A model generated the notes under the pieces. That model saw nothing but the letters and a program-made list of their open reading frames with translations, made no database searches and had not been told where the DNA came from. Positions 13,556 to 25,439 of a stretch of DNA of 64,000 nt are shown piece after piece; within the stretch, counting starts at the first letter, position 1, and every line of letters starts with the position of its first letter. This DNA comes from Pardosa pseudoannulata (taxonomy: Eukaryota > Arthropoda > Arachnida > Araneae > Lycosidae): positions 91,023,320 through 91,087,319 of the forward strand of contig CM063508.1 in assembly GCA_032207245.1 (NCBI GenBank), read 5' to 3'. The translations under genes and the position numbers were made by a program.

Positions 13556-14762
13556 ATTTTTTATTAAATAATAAGCATTTCATCATTTGATTCATTTGAA
13601 AATTTATATTAAATGAAAAAATGTATCAAATATTTATTTTCAATTTTTTAAATTATTTTTTTTTACAAACAAAAATTAATATTTTCGATAAAATTCTTTC
13701 ATGTTTTCCACTTAAATTCTAGACATCGAAAAGGAAATTTATTATTGGCACAATGAAGGTGAAACATTTTGCTAAACCTTATGATTTAATTAAATGCGAA
13801 ATGCATCATATTTATTATTACATTAAATTGTCGCTTAAATTAATGCTCCAATTAATTAAATGATAAATGATGATGAATTGTTATTACATTGGTTACATTT
13901 TATCCTTGATACGAAAATGTAAACGTTAAAAATCATCCTATGTAAATTAAACAATGCAAACACCTAGTCCTAATCTGGTTCCCTGTAAAATACTTTCACT
14001 GCCTTAAAGATAATATGACAGTAAAAGAATCTTCAAGTTAATGCGGAAACACCACTTGTGAGCTTTCACATACATTTCAAATGCGATCAATATTTGAACA
14101 GGAAAAATTGTTTATAAACGAACTTTAAGTTGTCAAAATTATGACGAAACATTACTTAAATGAATTATTTAAGAAGAAAATTGTATACTGCACATTAAAT
14201 ACAATCTACTGAATGCAAAAGGGGAAAATAACTCTTTAAAAAATAATTTTCTTTTATTTTTGAATACTTTTCTTACATATAGGTAGAAAATTTCTAAAGG
14301 AGAAGAATGATTTTAGTATCGACAGATACGTAGGAGCAAGTATTTGTTTTCTGACAAAGTTCGAGCAAGTTGCAGAGTAATAAAAATCAAATAACATCCA
14401 GAACCTGTGACTATCAGATATCTTGTGGGAGACTTGCCTTAGACGAATATAACTTTTGAGAAATATTTTATCCTTTTGTTTGTAAAGTTTAGGCAATATA
14501 GTTTTGTTTTGTGGATTCTATATTATTTGCTGCTTTATGCATTTATAACAACATGCTTGATTAATTTCAGAGGTTTTTTTTTTACATAAAATTGATTTAT
14601 ATAAAAAGAATATATTTTAATTTTATTGATCGTAAAATTATTGAGAAAAGAGGAGTCACAACTCCAGTCTCCCCGTTAAAGGTATCTGAAACAATGATCG
14701 ATTAATCGATTACCTCGAACACATGTTAGCAATCAATGAAAGTCGGAAAGTCCGAAGGAACA
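13556..14762. other. AT-rich non-coding sequence
   Basis: No gene, RNA or clear repeat was seen. The 80-codon minus-strand frame at 14254-14496 has no recognisable domain. Confidence 0.5.
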
Positions 14763-15226
14763 ATTAATAGTTGGTTGAGGCTCAGGTGTTGCTACAATAT
14801 CCTGTAACGAAATAACACCAAGAAAATTCTTATTTAATTGTTGAGACCATCTCGTTAATCATACCCTTTTCTTTTTTATTCCACGGTTTCAGATATTTTT
14901 CCATTCGAAATTTATGGGATTATCTTTAAAGCTGTAACCAAATCATTTAAACATCTATAGTATATTTTACCATACAAATTTAGTAGTTTAGTATTTTAAT
15001 AGTTGGTTGTGGCTTAGGAGTTGATGCAATATTGTGTAACGAAATAACGCCTTGAAAATTCATATTTAATTGTTGAGACCATCTCGTTAATCATACCCTT
15101 TTCTTTTTTATTCCACGGTTTCAGATCTATTTTGATTCGAAATTTACGGGATTATATTTCAAGCTTTAACCAAATCATTTAAACATCAATAGTAGATATT
15201 ACTATTCAAATTTAGTAATTTACAAT
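14763..15226. repeat. 232-bp tandem duplication
   Basis: TAATAGTTGGTTG recurs at a spacing of 232 bp (TTGGTTG at 14771 and 15003). Both copies contain GAGACCATCTCGTTAATCAT followed by CCACGGTTTCAGAT. They differ at scattered positions, so this is an old duplication. Confidence 0.87.
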
Positions 15227-17950
15227 AAACATTACATTAATTAATGATACAAAATACTTTACTTTTCATCGCTCCACGTTACATGTTCTAAAAGGAAAAT
15301 TCAATTATGGATATTAATTGGAATTTTTTTTACACTTATATATTTTTTTATTGAAGACTATTTGAAGAAACTAGAAAATGAAATAAAGTATATTTGTGAA
15401 ATTACACATTTTCCTGTACAAAAGATATGTAAAATTATTGCAAAAACCGAAAACATAAATTATGTGCTTCAAAGCAAATCAATTTTAACAATTTTTATTA
15501 TATAAGCTACAGGGTAAATAAAGAATTGAAGAATTTCAAAGTGATACTATGCTTATAAATGCACCTAGAACAAGGGTATTATTAGTAAAATGTAAAACTT
15601 TTTGTTTAAAAACAATTCAAGTTTTTATTAGTAATAATTGAATTGCATGTTTTGGTAATATCTTCATTATAGTTTTATTTCTACAAAATAAACTTTTTTC
15701 TCAGTTATATATCAAATTCAATGTGATAAAAATATAGAAGTTTCTATCACAGTTTTTTTGTCAGCCATAAATCCACTGTCACCTTACCCCATTAATAAGC
15801 AACGTTCCTTTTTTTAAGACATCTAGAAATGTTTTATAAAATTTTTATATTTTCTTGATTAATCCTTATCAGCGAAAGTAGATTGGAATTTTCATAAAAA
15901 ATCTGCCTAATTTTCGAGTATCTGATATTAATAATTTTGTTATTTGTACTTTGTGTTTCTTCGAACTTTACACTTAATCTTACTTTTTCGGTAAGTACAT
16001 GGGCTGAAATCAGCTATATCTATTATAAAACTTTTCTTAGCAGTCCTATATTTGCATGTGATAGCAAATAAATATCTTATTCTGAAGATTCACTTTTTTT
16101 AAATGCCATCAAATTACATCGAATCACTAAATATGACAATCTGTAAAATTCAAGCTTGTTTAAATTTCATATTGTTTTACACTGTGCAGCCCACAATAAC
16201 TTGGATTTAAGATATTGAACATAAAGCCAGCAGAAATGACACTATTGGGATACTTAAAAAAATGACACTAGAATTCTATATTCTATTTAATCTCCACAGT
16301 CAAAATGTATATGTTGATTTACCGAAATGTTTTCATATCTAAATCCTCATTTCGGTAAATTTTACTACAACAGAAGCTCTTTTCCGCAGAGCAGTTATTT
16401 TTTTCTGTTATTTAATTAGCTTGATATGAAAACTACGTCTTAATTTTGATATTAATATCAAGCTGTTATTCTAACTAGTTTCCCAGAAATCGGAACCGCA
16501 GACTAATGGACTGACTTAACTCATTAATTAAGTCACGAAGTTTTTGCTCTCCCGTCCCTTGTCTTCTAAGGTCACCAAACTCTCTTATTCCTAGAAAATC
16601 GAGCCTGAAGCCTTCAGCAACCTACAAGGTTTTCTAGTGTCATTATAATATAACTAAAGTATAGATCTTATCACACTTCAATCCGTACGCGTTGAAAAAA
16701 CATCGGAGTTAACGATTTAATTTCTTGTTTAAAAATGTACAGATTTTTCATGTGATAGGAAAAATTTTTAACGGATTTATTTTGGTTCAGATTGACGAGT
16801 AATAAAGCCTATAATCGGTTGAAAATGTTGCACTATGGGAAGATAAATCCGCTTGTTCTTCACCTGGAAAAAAATCGTAAACTGAATCTGTTGCTTCTTT
16901 AACACTTACATATTTATGTATGCTGTGTTTAATGCTCATTGGTACCAGATTTTCCTTGTTAACATCCTAGAGATGTATTAATCTGCAAAATGTTTTTGGT
17001 TATTTTATAAAAGAGCTTCCGTCATAAGCTAATAAAAGTTTAAAGATTTTTTTTTTTTTTTGGGGGGGGGGTTACATGAAATAAAAAGATTCATAAGAGG
17101 AGAATTATCTTAGCATAATAGATGTTTCTTTATGCGTCTAAAAAATAAGTATTATGGAAAGTAATCTATATTTTGTCCTCAATATCTGGTTAGTTGTGAG
17201 AAAAAATGATTATGAAGTATACATTACAATCAATCAATCAATCAAGCGCAGACCGGGCCTTTCAAAGATTTTTTTTATTATTTTACAAAATGACCTCTGA
17301 AGTAATTACAGCAAATTAAAAACATCTTGCCATTTTTGTTGGTAAAATAACTCGAAGCAAAAATATTCTCACAATTATAAATACCTGAGTATAAATGAAG
17401 TTTCTTTATACTATGTATGTAAACAAGAAAGGGTTTGAATTCTTTGGAAATTAGAAGAGAATCTTTGTAATTCATATAACCATGATTGTGTAAAGCATTC
17501 TAATGACATTAAAAACGCTTTTGCTTTATGTAGCAATGCAAACGGGAAGTAAAAGCAAAATTTCTCATTTCCTATGGGCCAGATCTACTAAGTATAGTGT
17601 ATTGTCAAAATCTTATGCCTCATTTTAAATATTGTATTATTTAATTTTAGTTTTAAATTAAAAATAAGCATAGCTTTAAAATGGATATTTGAAATACTTT
17701 ATGTAGAACAGCGAAGTGAAAAATCGGGTGAATGAAGACTAAAAACATATGCTTATTTCTTTTTCTTCGTCAGTCATAGTTATACATGTACAACATGAAT
17801 TACCTTGAATGTAATTTCAAACTATTTTTAATCCTATGTAACCCATTCCTTAGTTACTATAATTAGATTCTGCAAGCAATCTAAGATATTGCTTTAAATT
17901 ATGCGGTATGAATTCTTTCCACGTAAAAATAATTCGTCATATAATGATTT
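15227..17950. other. AT-rich non-coding sequence with two small inverted repeats
   Basis: ATTTACCGAAATG (16317-16329) pairs with CATTTCGGTAAAT (16348-16360). AGCTTGATAT (16418-16427) pairs with ATATCAAGCT (16455-16464). A short CAAT microsatellite lies at 17228-17244. No coding sequence was recognised. Confidence 0.5.
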
Positions 17951-18039
17951 ATCCTTCCTCTGCTAGTAGTTAAAATATAATACCAGGTCACAAATATAAT
18001 CGATTAATATATCTTCAACATTCACAAAACTCTTTACCC

Positions 18040-18480
18040 ATTGTTTTGATTCGACGTAAAAATTATCAACATTATCTGCAATCTAAAAATTCTTCTATTT
18101 ATAGCCGTGGCATCTTTTACAAGATCTTCGATCAGTATCTAGCAAGAAGAAAAGAGAGAGAGAGAGCGGAAAAAACATGTGACTTTTGTTTGGAAGCCTC
18201 CTACAAACATTTTCCTCCTTTCCTATGGAAAAAAGCAGAAAGAAAGCGAGACGCGTCTCATTGTGATGCAGAGCAGGTAGCTTTCATTTGCCGATAAATG
18301 GCCATCTCTCACACGCATCGTTAAGCTTCCACACCCGCTCTACAGGTGGCGCGGCCACTTCACGCTTTCACTGCTGCCAGATTCAACACACACTGCCGTC
18401 ACGCCAGGTTATTTTTCAATCGGCTGGTGCCGCAGATCACTCCTAGGGGTGCGGTGGGTTGAAGCATTCAAAACGCTCAG
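18040..18480. promoter_or_regulatory. CpG-richer patch with a CTCF-like motif; candidate regulatory element
   Basis: From about 18120 to 18480 the base composition rises well above the local average, with CpG-containing stretches such as GCGAGACGCGTC and GGTGGCGCGGCC. CTACAGGTGGCGC at 18340-18352 resembles the core of insect and vertebrate CTCF sites (AG-K/R-GGCGC). An 83-codon frame crosses the left part but shows no domain. The patch ends where the 245-bp tandem array begins. Function is inferred from composition and one motif only. Confidence 0.35.
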
Positions 18481-18599
18481 CAATGGTCATACGACATTTG
18501 GCGAGATTTATAGCTAAAAGAAAATGCTACTTCGACCGTTAAAATAACCACATTTTTAAGGTGACAGAAGAATTTGAAATTATTATATTTCATCTTTAA

Positions 18600-19170
18600 C
18601 CCTTCCGGTAAAATGACGAGTCTAGCTCGTCATTGGTTTTTCATTCCATACCGCCCAATGACGAGCTACACTCGTCATACGACTAAAGTTAATGTTAAAT
18701 ATGATAATTAATTTAGTTTATAATTTCTAGTATACTGAATTTAGCAAGACTTTTGTTACTTGTGGAAATACCAAGTCACTATTATATATTGTTTATTTAG
18801 AATTTCTTGGTACAAGTCACTGCCAAATTGATGAGTCAAAATAAAAGAAAACCTACTAAGAAATGCCGTGTGTGTTACAAGAATCAAATTAGAAGTGAGA
18901 CTCCCTGGCGGTGTAAACAATTCAGTTGTTAATTCTTTGCACTTTGTTTTGAAAAGTACCACTATCTTGAAGACTATTATCTGTATACCTTATTAATATT
19001 TTGCTTTGATATTTTCTTAATTATACCTTTTCTGATATTATTTATCACTATCTAAAAAGTGGATTTTAATTAGGAATATGTAAGAATTGTAAAATGAAAC
19101 AAGTTATTAAATAAAAAATAAATGGTTACTTCAAGCTCAGTTTTTCATTATTAAATCGTACCGGAAGGGG
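18600..19170 (+). mobile_element. piggyBac-like non-autonomous element A, copy 1
   Basis: TTAA (18596-18599 and 19171-19174) flanks inverted ends CCCTTCCGGTA and TACCGGAAGGGG. TTAA duplication and CCC/GGG ends are hallmarks of piggyBac transposons. Just inside the left end are two 21-bp imperfect palindromes, 18613-18633 and 18658-18678, of the form ATGACGAG...CTCGTCAT. After these the element keeps only the tail of a transposase gene (see 18801-18998), then AT-rich sequence to the right end. At 571 bp it lacks the catalytic domain and cannot move by itself. A second copy lies inverted at 24789-25357. The right flank is element B, sharing the TTAA. Confidence 0.9.
18801..18998 (+). pseudogene. 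C-terminal cysteine-rich domain of piggyBac-like transposase, broken
   Basis: The frame opening at 18801 reads V-T-A-K-L-M-S-Q-N-K-R-K-P-T-K-K, then C-R-V-C-Y-K-N-Q-I-R-S-E-T-P-W-R-C-K-Q. A TAA stop follows, and the same frame then resumes F-F-A-L-C-F-E-K-Y-H. The C-x2-C ... C ... L-C-F-E-K-Y-H pattern is that of the C-terminal zinc-binding domain of piggyBac transposases, which contacts transposon-end DNA. The catalytic RNase-H-like (DDE/D) domain is entirely missing. The premature stop differs from the defect in the other copy, so the two decayed separately. Confidence 0.8.
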
Positions 19171-19174
19171 TTAA

Positions 19175-19731
19175 CCCCTTAACGGGCAGGCTCGAGTTAA
19201 CTCGAGCGCGGTAAACCGGTCAAACTGTACACACTCGAGATAATTCGAGCGGCGTTGTACTTTTGTAGATATTGCGCTGTGTGTTGTGCTAAAAGATATA
19301 GCAAAGGAAAAGGGAAAAGAAAAGAGAGTCAATACATGTGTAATAGTTGCAGTGTTGGGCTATGTGCTGCGCCTTGTTTCCAAATATATCAAGCAAAAGA
19401 AAATTTTGATTAATTTTATAAATACTAATATTGTTATTATTTATGTTTTAAAAGTATAAGTAAGTAATTTTACTGATAATAATTTTTATTCAGAAATGGT
19501 AATTCGAAAAGAAAGATAAAAAAAGTCGATTGAGTGAATATTACAATATTCAACTATTTTCTACAATGTTATCAAAATCCAAAATTGCAATAAAAATTTT
19601 GAATATTTTTGTATTTTTGTAATTTTCTTGGCAAGACAACGTTCTGAATTCTGTTTTTTACATTAAACAAAAATGAATTTTTTTTTTTTTGGCCGGCCTT
19701 AAAAGAAAAAAAAAAGCTGTTCATTAAGGAG
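19175..19731 (+). mobile_element. piggyBac-like non-autonomous element B
   Basis: The left end is CCCCTTAACGGGCAG after the TTAA at 19171-19174. The right end is CTGTTCATTAAGGAG before the TTAA at 19732-19735; about 11 of 15 positions match as inverted repeats. A perfect 16-bp palindrome CTCGAGTTAACTCGAG lies at 19191-19206, and a near copy CTCGAGATAATTCGAG at 19234-19249. The only coding remnant is the transposase C-terminal zinc-binding domain (19252-19413). Terminal and protein sequences differ from element A, so this is a separate family with the same layout. It abuts element A and shares its TTAA. Confidence 0.85.
19252..19413 (+). pseudogene. C-terminal cysteine-rich domain of a second piggyBac-like transposase family
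   Basis: The open frame reads C-R-Y-C-A-V-C-C-A-K-R-Y at 19264, then Y-M-C-N-S-C-S-V-G-L-C-A-A-P-C-F-Q-I-Y-Q-A-K-E-N-F-D and TAA at 19411-19413. All expected cysteines of the piggyBac cross-brace domain are present (C-x2-C, C-x2-C, L-C-x3-C-F). The usual histidine of Y-H is replaced by Q. The frame is uninterrupted to a natural stop, unlike element A. There is no start codon or catalytic domain upstream, because the left transposon end lies directly before it. Confidence 0.8.
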
Positions 19732-21310
19732 TTAATGAATCTACTTCATATTTGATGGTCATTAGCAATATATTTATGTATATATGGTAATTACAAAATG
19801 TAATGCTTTTTTTTTTAATCTTTAATTATTAGCCGTTTTAAAAGAGCAACGCTCGGCAATCGTCTTACGTTATTTCATGAAATTTGGTGAGCTTATACTC
19901 TAAAGACAATCTCTATTTGATCACAAAACACGACATTTTTAAGTTGACAGTAAAATTTAAAAAATAATTTCTTTTGTCTTTGATTATTGCGTTTCAAACT
20001 TTATGGTGGTTACGGTATTACGGTTAATTCAAACTTTATAGGGTTTTTAACGAAAAGAAAATGCTTCCTTGATCGTAAACACTGAATTTTTAGGGTTATA
20101 GTGGGCTTTAAATACTAATTCCTTTCATGACTTTTGTCTTTGATTAATATACTTCAAAATTTATGGTCATTGGCTTTATATTAATGACAAAATCGTTCAA
20201 ATACAGAGCTAAAATAAACTATTTAAAAAGTTTTTAGTTATTAACCTTTGAAAAAGTTCCATACTCAGCAAATATTTGTGTATAAATGGTAAAAATTATA
20301 GAGTCATAACAATTTTTTTAAATCTGATTATTAACCGTTTCAAAAGTACAATGCTAGGCAATGATATTACATTCAACAAAGTTTGGTGAGCCTATATCCT
20401 AAAGACAATGCTTCTTCGATCGTGAAAACATCACATTTTTAAGGTGATAATAAAATTTTAAAACTAACTGATTTTGTTTTTGATTAATCTGTTTCAAATT
20501 GTATGGTCATTACCCATATATTTGTGTAAAAATTGTAAAAATTAGTGAGCGTCAGTGTCTAATTACTTTAAATCTTTTTATTAACTGTTTTAAAAGTATA
20601 AGGCTTAGCAAAGTCTGACGACTTTTCGAGTAGTTTGGCTAGATTTTAGCGAAAAGGTAATGCTTCTTCGATAATAAAAACACCACATTTTTAAGGTGAG
20701 TGTAGAGTAGAGTTTAAAAAGTAATTTCTTTTTCATGAGACTGCTACAAAATTCATGGTCATTAAAGTCTTTAACTATTAGGAGTTTTAAAAGTACAATG
20801 CTGAGCAATGGTCACAAGACATTTCATGGACTTTGGCGAGCTTTCAACGGAAAGAAAATGCTTCTTCGATCTTAAAGGAATTTTCAGGGTGACAGTGGGT
20901 TTTAAACACTCATTCCTTTGATGCCTTTTGTCTTGATTAATATACTTCAAAATCTATGATCATTGGCTACATATTAATATAAAAATGATACAAATACAGA
21001 GCGAAGCATGAATTATTTAAAAAGTTTTTAGTTATTAAACGTTGAAAGTACCATTCTCAGCAGTAGGGATACAACATTTCGTAAGTTTGGCAAGCTTAAA
21101 ACAACAAAATGTGAATGCTTTTTCAATCGTAAAACCATTTGTATGACTGCAGTGGGCGTTCAAAAACAATTTCTTCTATTCTTCATTAATCTGCTTCAAA
21201 ATTCATGTTAATTAGCAACATACTTATTTAAAAATGATAAAAGTTCCAAAGTAAAATATCAACTATTTTAAAAGTCTTTGATTATCAACTGTTTTAAAAG
21301 TATGACAAAA

Positions 21311-22722
21311 GAAAAAAGAATAGACGTGAATAACGATCTATAATTCTTTTCAGTATAGAATTGACAGATTAAGAGTTTCTAAAACATATTAGATTGAACT
21401 AATTTTTATTTTATTTGAAATAAAGTAAATACTTGCAAAATTTCAAAGGGTTTTGGCACTCACTTATAAAAGCATTTAATGTGTTTGAAATATTAAAAAA
21501 AAAAATACCAAAAAATATTTTGGAAATATATTTACAGGTATTATTAATAATTTTGGTGTATGGTATAGCAATAATTATATTCCTTAAACCGATGAATTCC
21601 TTTATCAAACATCGATATTATAAAAAAAAAATCATACATTCTTCGCTATATTTCAGAATTCAATGGGATAAAAATATTGAAATTTTAATAAATTTTAAAA
21701 AGGAAAGTCTACTGTTGCATTAAACTTCTCAATTTGTAACACAATATTTAATATATAGAATAAAATAATACAACGGTATTAATTGTATAATAATGTTTAG
21801 AAGAATGTTCTTACTATGAATTCATTCTTTGTATACTAATAAATGATTCATTATCTTCTTTTAAGAAAGCCGCAAACTGTCATTGAGAATTGGAGGTTAA
21901 TTTATTTGATCCCAGTTGAAAATTGGTTAACAATCTAAAAATTCACTAGCGTATCAAATTTATTTTACGTCATATAAAATTTTCGCCATTTTTTTGTTTA
22001 GATCAGTGCACGTTATGAATGGGTTATACATGCGTAAAAGAGATGTATATATTTGTGTGTGTGTGTATAAAGTCCTGTATTTTTTCAAGTGTTGCATTGT
22101 ACATTAACGGTTTTCATCGTATCCCTCGGTCGAGTATCACTAACAATGGTTACCCCTCTAAATGTGGCATCCGATACCTTTTCCAACAATTTTTATAGAT
22201 TACAAACAACTTATCGCATTACACGTTGACACTTTAGCTAATACCCTAATACATCCAGCTTTAATGCGTTCCTGCCTTCCCTACTCACCAAACTCTGTGA
22301 GACTTTCGCGCTAATAGAAAAAAAAGAACGGGCCCTGAAAGCCACCCAACAATACCAAACACTCGGAAGAGTTGTACCAAGAGTAAAAATTTTTAAGAAT
22401 GACAATGAAAAGAGGACCCCCTCGTCGTTAATGTAGGACAAAATGATAGAGGACAGATGGACTTATTGAAGTTGGAGGGTCGCATACAATGAGAAAAGTT
22501 TTTTCTATTCCGTTGTCGATGTACCCTGTGTAATTGCTTTCGAGTAGGGGGTCACAAAAGCCTCTCTTCTCCCTTTTTTATTCTACCTTTTGCTTTCCTA
22601 CCGTTATTTGACCTCCACGCAGATGAAGTTGTATCTTAACAGAGGCAGGCAGAAAAGTAAAGGTTCATGGGAAGAAATGTGTAGCGAATTTCAAAATAAG
22701 AGACCACTGATAAGCAACACGT
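21311..22722. other. Non-coding sequence; less AT-rich from about 22090 to 22600
   Basis: A TGTGTG run lies near 22054. The less AT-rich stretch contains several CpGs (for example GGTCGAGTATCAC near 22128) but no recognisable gene. It may be a regulatory element or an old repeat. The remaining sequence is plain AT-rich DNA. Confidence 0.45.
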
Positions 22723-23370
22723 TGGAAAGGAATCAGATACAGTCGAACCTCGTTAAGACGAAAAAGCTTAACCCGAAATGTTCCTTAAAACGAAGATAAA
22801 CAGTTTCCTGTCAAGTTTGATTAGAAAATAATAATAATTTTAAACTTCAAATCTAACAGGAAGTCAAATTTCTCTTGCTTAAGACTAAATAATTATCGCG
22901 CCAAGTGAAAAAATCGGTAAATTATTTAGTCTGGCGACTTTTCGCTTACAAACAAGTTTATAACTTTCCCAGGGCTAGACAGGGGAGAACAGTCTTTATT
23001 CTAGGGAAAGACATGTACCATCACGGCATGTTTTAAATTGTGTATCTGTGTGGAAAGGAATCACATACAGTCGAACCTCCTTAAGACGAAAAAACTTAAC
23101 CCGAAATGTTCCTTAAAACGGAGATAAACAGTTTCCTGTCAAGTTTGATTAGAAAATAATAATAAGTTTAAACTTCAACGCTAACAGGAAGACAAATTTC
23201 TCTTGCTTAAGACTAAATAATTATCGCTCCAAGTGACAAAATCGGTAAGTTATTTAGTCTGGAGACTTTCCGCTTACAAACAAGTTTATAACTTTCCCAG
23301 GGCTGGACAGGGGAGAACAGTCTTTCTTCTAGGGAAGTACATGTACCATCACGGCATGTTTTAAATTGTG
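22723..23370. repeat. 328-bp tandem duplication carrying a pogo/Tigger-like transposon end
   Basis: TGGAAAGGAATCA recurs at 22723 and 23051, and the following 320 bp is nearly identical. In both copies TA is followed by CAGTCGAACCTC[G/C]TTAAGACG, which resembles the terminal repeats of pogo/Tigger elements (CAGT...CCTCG..., TA target). No matching opposite end or transposase was found next to them, so each unit is probably a fragment of a MITE that was then tandemly duplicated. Confidence 0.8.
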
Positions 23371-24788
23371 TGTCTGTGTGAATGTGCACTTGTGTATATT
23401 GTTGTTATAAATGTACCTTTTTGTGTAAAAATACCCATTAACTTTAAAAGACTGTAGAAAATTATTCTACAGATATGTCATTGCTTTATTTTAAATGTTT
23501 ACTTTTAAAATCATCCTAAACGTATTTTACTGTTTTATCGGTTAGAAGGAACTTCAAGTCATGCAAAAAAATTTTCGTCTGTACATATTATCATAATTTC
23601 TATTGTTTATTATCAGACTATTTTCTCGCTAGATTTAAAGTACGATCATGGTGCTTTATTGCTTCATCGTTGCCAATATGACAGCACTTCGGCCTTGACT
23701 TCGTGCGTGATGAGAATTGAATATTATGCTTTTAGCAAAGTCTTATCTTCCGTATAAGCTAAAAACATCCCAGTTTTGGAAAGCATATTTAATAAGATCC
23801 GAAGTAATCATTTTTCTGCACGTTTAAGAAAACCATACTAATTGATTAATAAGAAAAAATAATTGTGCCTTTTAAATATTCCTATGTAATATGGGCTTGA
23901 ATTAAATGAAGAAAAAACGTAGGGATTCAATGCTTCAATACTTAACCACTGCAGTTTATTCAGTAAAGTAAGTAAATAAATAAACGAAATCTACAAAATA
24001 ATGCGGGAAAAAATTAATTCCGTTTTAAAATGTGTAAAAGAATGAAATCTGAAACAAAATTTGAAAAAAGGAAAAATAATAATCAAGAGAATTTCATCTA
24101 AAGTTGGTTAAATGCTCTAATCATTATTTTTCTGATTTGATATTTTTAGCTTGAAATAAAAAATGTCAATTTCAGAATGATTTTTACTCTTTTATTTCTA
24201 CACTATTTGTTTATAAATTATTTATGCAACTTAAGAAAAACAAGTTTTAATACTTTTTTGTTGAAGGCATAATTAAAAGAGCTGTAATCAAAATACCATA
24301 AAAAAAATTTCTAAGTTAAAAAAAGATTTACTTTATTCACCCCTTTTTTTATTCACATAATGTTATGACAATAAATTAAACAAATTGCATTCAGTCTTCT
24401 GAGGCAAGCAAAATAATTTGTCCTGGGAATTTCATGTTTCATGCTTATGAGTATAAACAATGATACACAAAATATATTCACGTATTTATTATTTTAAAAC
24501 AACAGATAGTAAGCTTTCCATAAAAGCAAAGAAACGATTTGCCTTGTAAATCACTCCCTTGAGTGTTGATTGTCACTGCATTAGTGGCAAACATTGATAA
24601 ATATGCATCGTTTTTTAGATAACAAGTCTAGTCTGCTGCTATTAAAGTTCTGAATGTGGCGTTTAAGTTTCCGTTTTCTCAACACACTGACTCACAAAGT
24701 AATAAAATTAATAAAAACTCGAAACAAAGTAATAGAATTAAGAAATCAATTTCTTAAATACTTTTATCTTGTTTTTATATCTAATTAA
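23371..24788. other. AT-rich non-coding sequence
   Basis: No gene, RNA gene or clear repeat family was recognised. Confidence 0.5.
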
Positions 24789-25357
24789 CCCCTTCCGGTA
24801 TGATTTAATAATGAAAAACTGTGCATGAAATAACCATTTAATTTTTATTTAAAAAACTTGTTTCATTTTACAATTCTTACATATTTTTAATTAAAATCCA
24901 CTGTTTACATAGTGTTAAATAATATCAGAAGTAGTAAAATTAAGAAAATATCAAAGTAAAACATTAATAAGGTATACAGATAATAGTCTTCAAGCTAGTG
25001 GTACTTTTCAAAACAAAGTGAAAAGGAATTCTTAATTGTTTACACCGCCAAGTAGTCTCACTTTTAATTTGATTCTTGTAACACACACGGCATTTCTTAG
25101 TAGGTTTTCTTTTATCCTGACTCATTAATTTGGCATTGACTTGTACCAAGAAATTCTAAGTAAACAATATGCAATAGTGACTTGTGATTTTCACAAGTGA
25201 TAAAAGTGTTGCCAAATTCAGTACACTAGAAATTTTAAACTAAATTAATTATCATATTTAACAGTAACTTTAATCGCATGACGAGTGTAGCTCGTCATTG
25301 TGCGGTATGGAATGAAAAACTAATGACGAGCTAGACTCGTCATTTTACCGGAAGGGG
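24789..25357 (-). mobile_element. piggyBac-like non-autonomous element A, copy 2 (inverted)
   Basis: This is the reverse-complement counterpart of the element at 18600-19170. It is flanked by TTAA (24785-24788 and 25358-25361), with ends CCCCTTCCGGTA and TACCGGAAGGGG. The two subterminal ATGACGAG...CTCGTCAT palindromes lie near the right end (about 25280-25345). At 569 bp it is almost the same length as copy 1 and nearly identical by eye. Both copies therefore descend from the same internally deleted parent, so this deletion derivative was itself mobilised. The transposase remnant is on the minus strand at about 24964-25149. Confidence 0.9.
24964..25149 (-). pseudogene. C-terminal cysteine-rich domain of piggyBac-like transposase, frameshifted
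   Basis: The minus-strand frame reads V-N-A-K-L-M-S-Q-D-K-R-K-P-T-K-K, then C-R-V-C-Y-K-N-Q-I-K-S-E-T-T-W-R-C-K-Q, matching copy 1. After W-R-C-K-Q a frameshift moves the L-C-F-E-K-Y-H end into another frame, so the domain is broken at a different place from copy 1. The catalytic domain is absent. Confidence 0.75.
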
Positions 25358-25439
25358 TTAAATATCTACTACTACCACTACTATCTAAATATCAGTTCAA
25401 GACGCAGTTTTTCAAATAATTTGAAAAAAATATTTGAAA

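Larger units (their letters stand above)
18466..21310. repeat. Diverged tandem array of about 245-bp units, interrupted by two transposons
   Basis: Units share motifs in this order: a GCTCAGCAATGGTCATACGA-like start, TTGGCGAGCTT, AATGCTTCTTCGATCGTAAA, CACATTTTTAAGGTGACAGT, TTTGATTAATCTGTTTCAAA and ATGGTCATTAGC. Starts fall near 18470, 19846, 20270, 20349, 20595, 20795 and 21048, with several partial units. The piggyBac-like pair at 18600-19731 splits one unit; its halves continue on either side. Coding potential is absent. Confidence 0.8.

Noticed and set aside
16317..16464. Two short inverted repeats as RNA genes or terminators
   Set aside because: Arms of 10-13 bp can arise by chance in 64 kb of AT-rich DNA; no other support.
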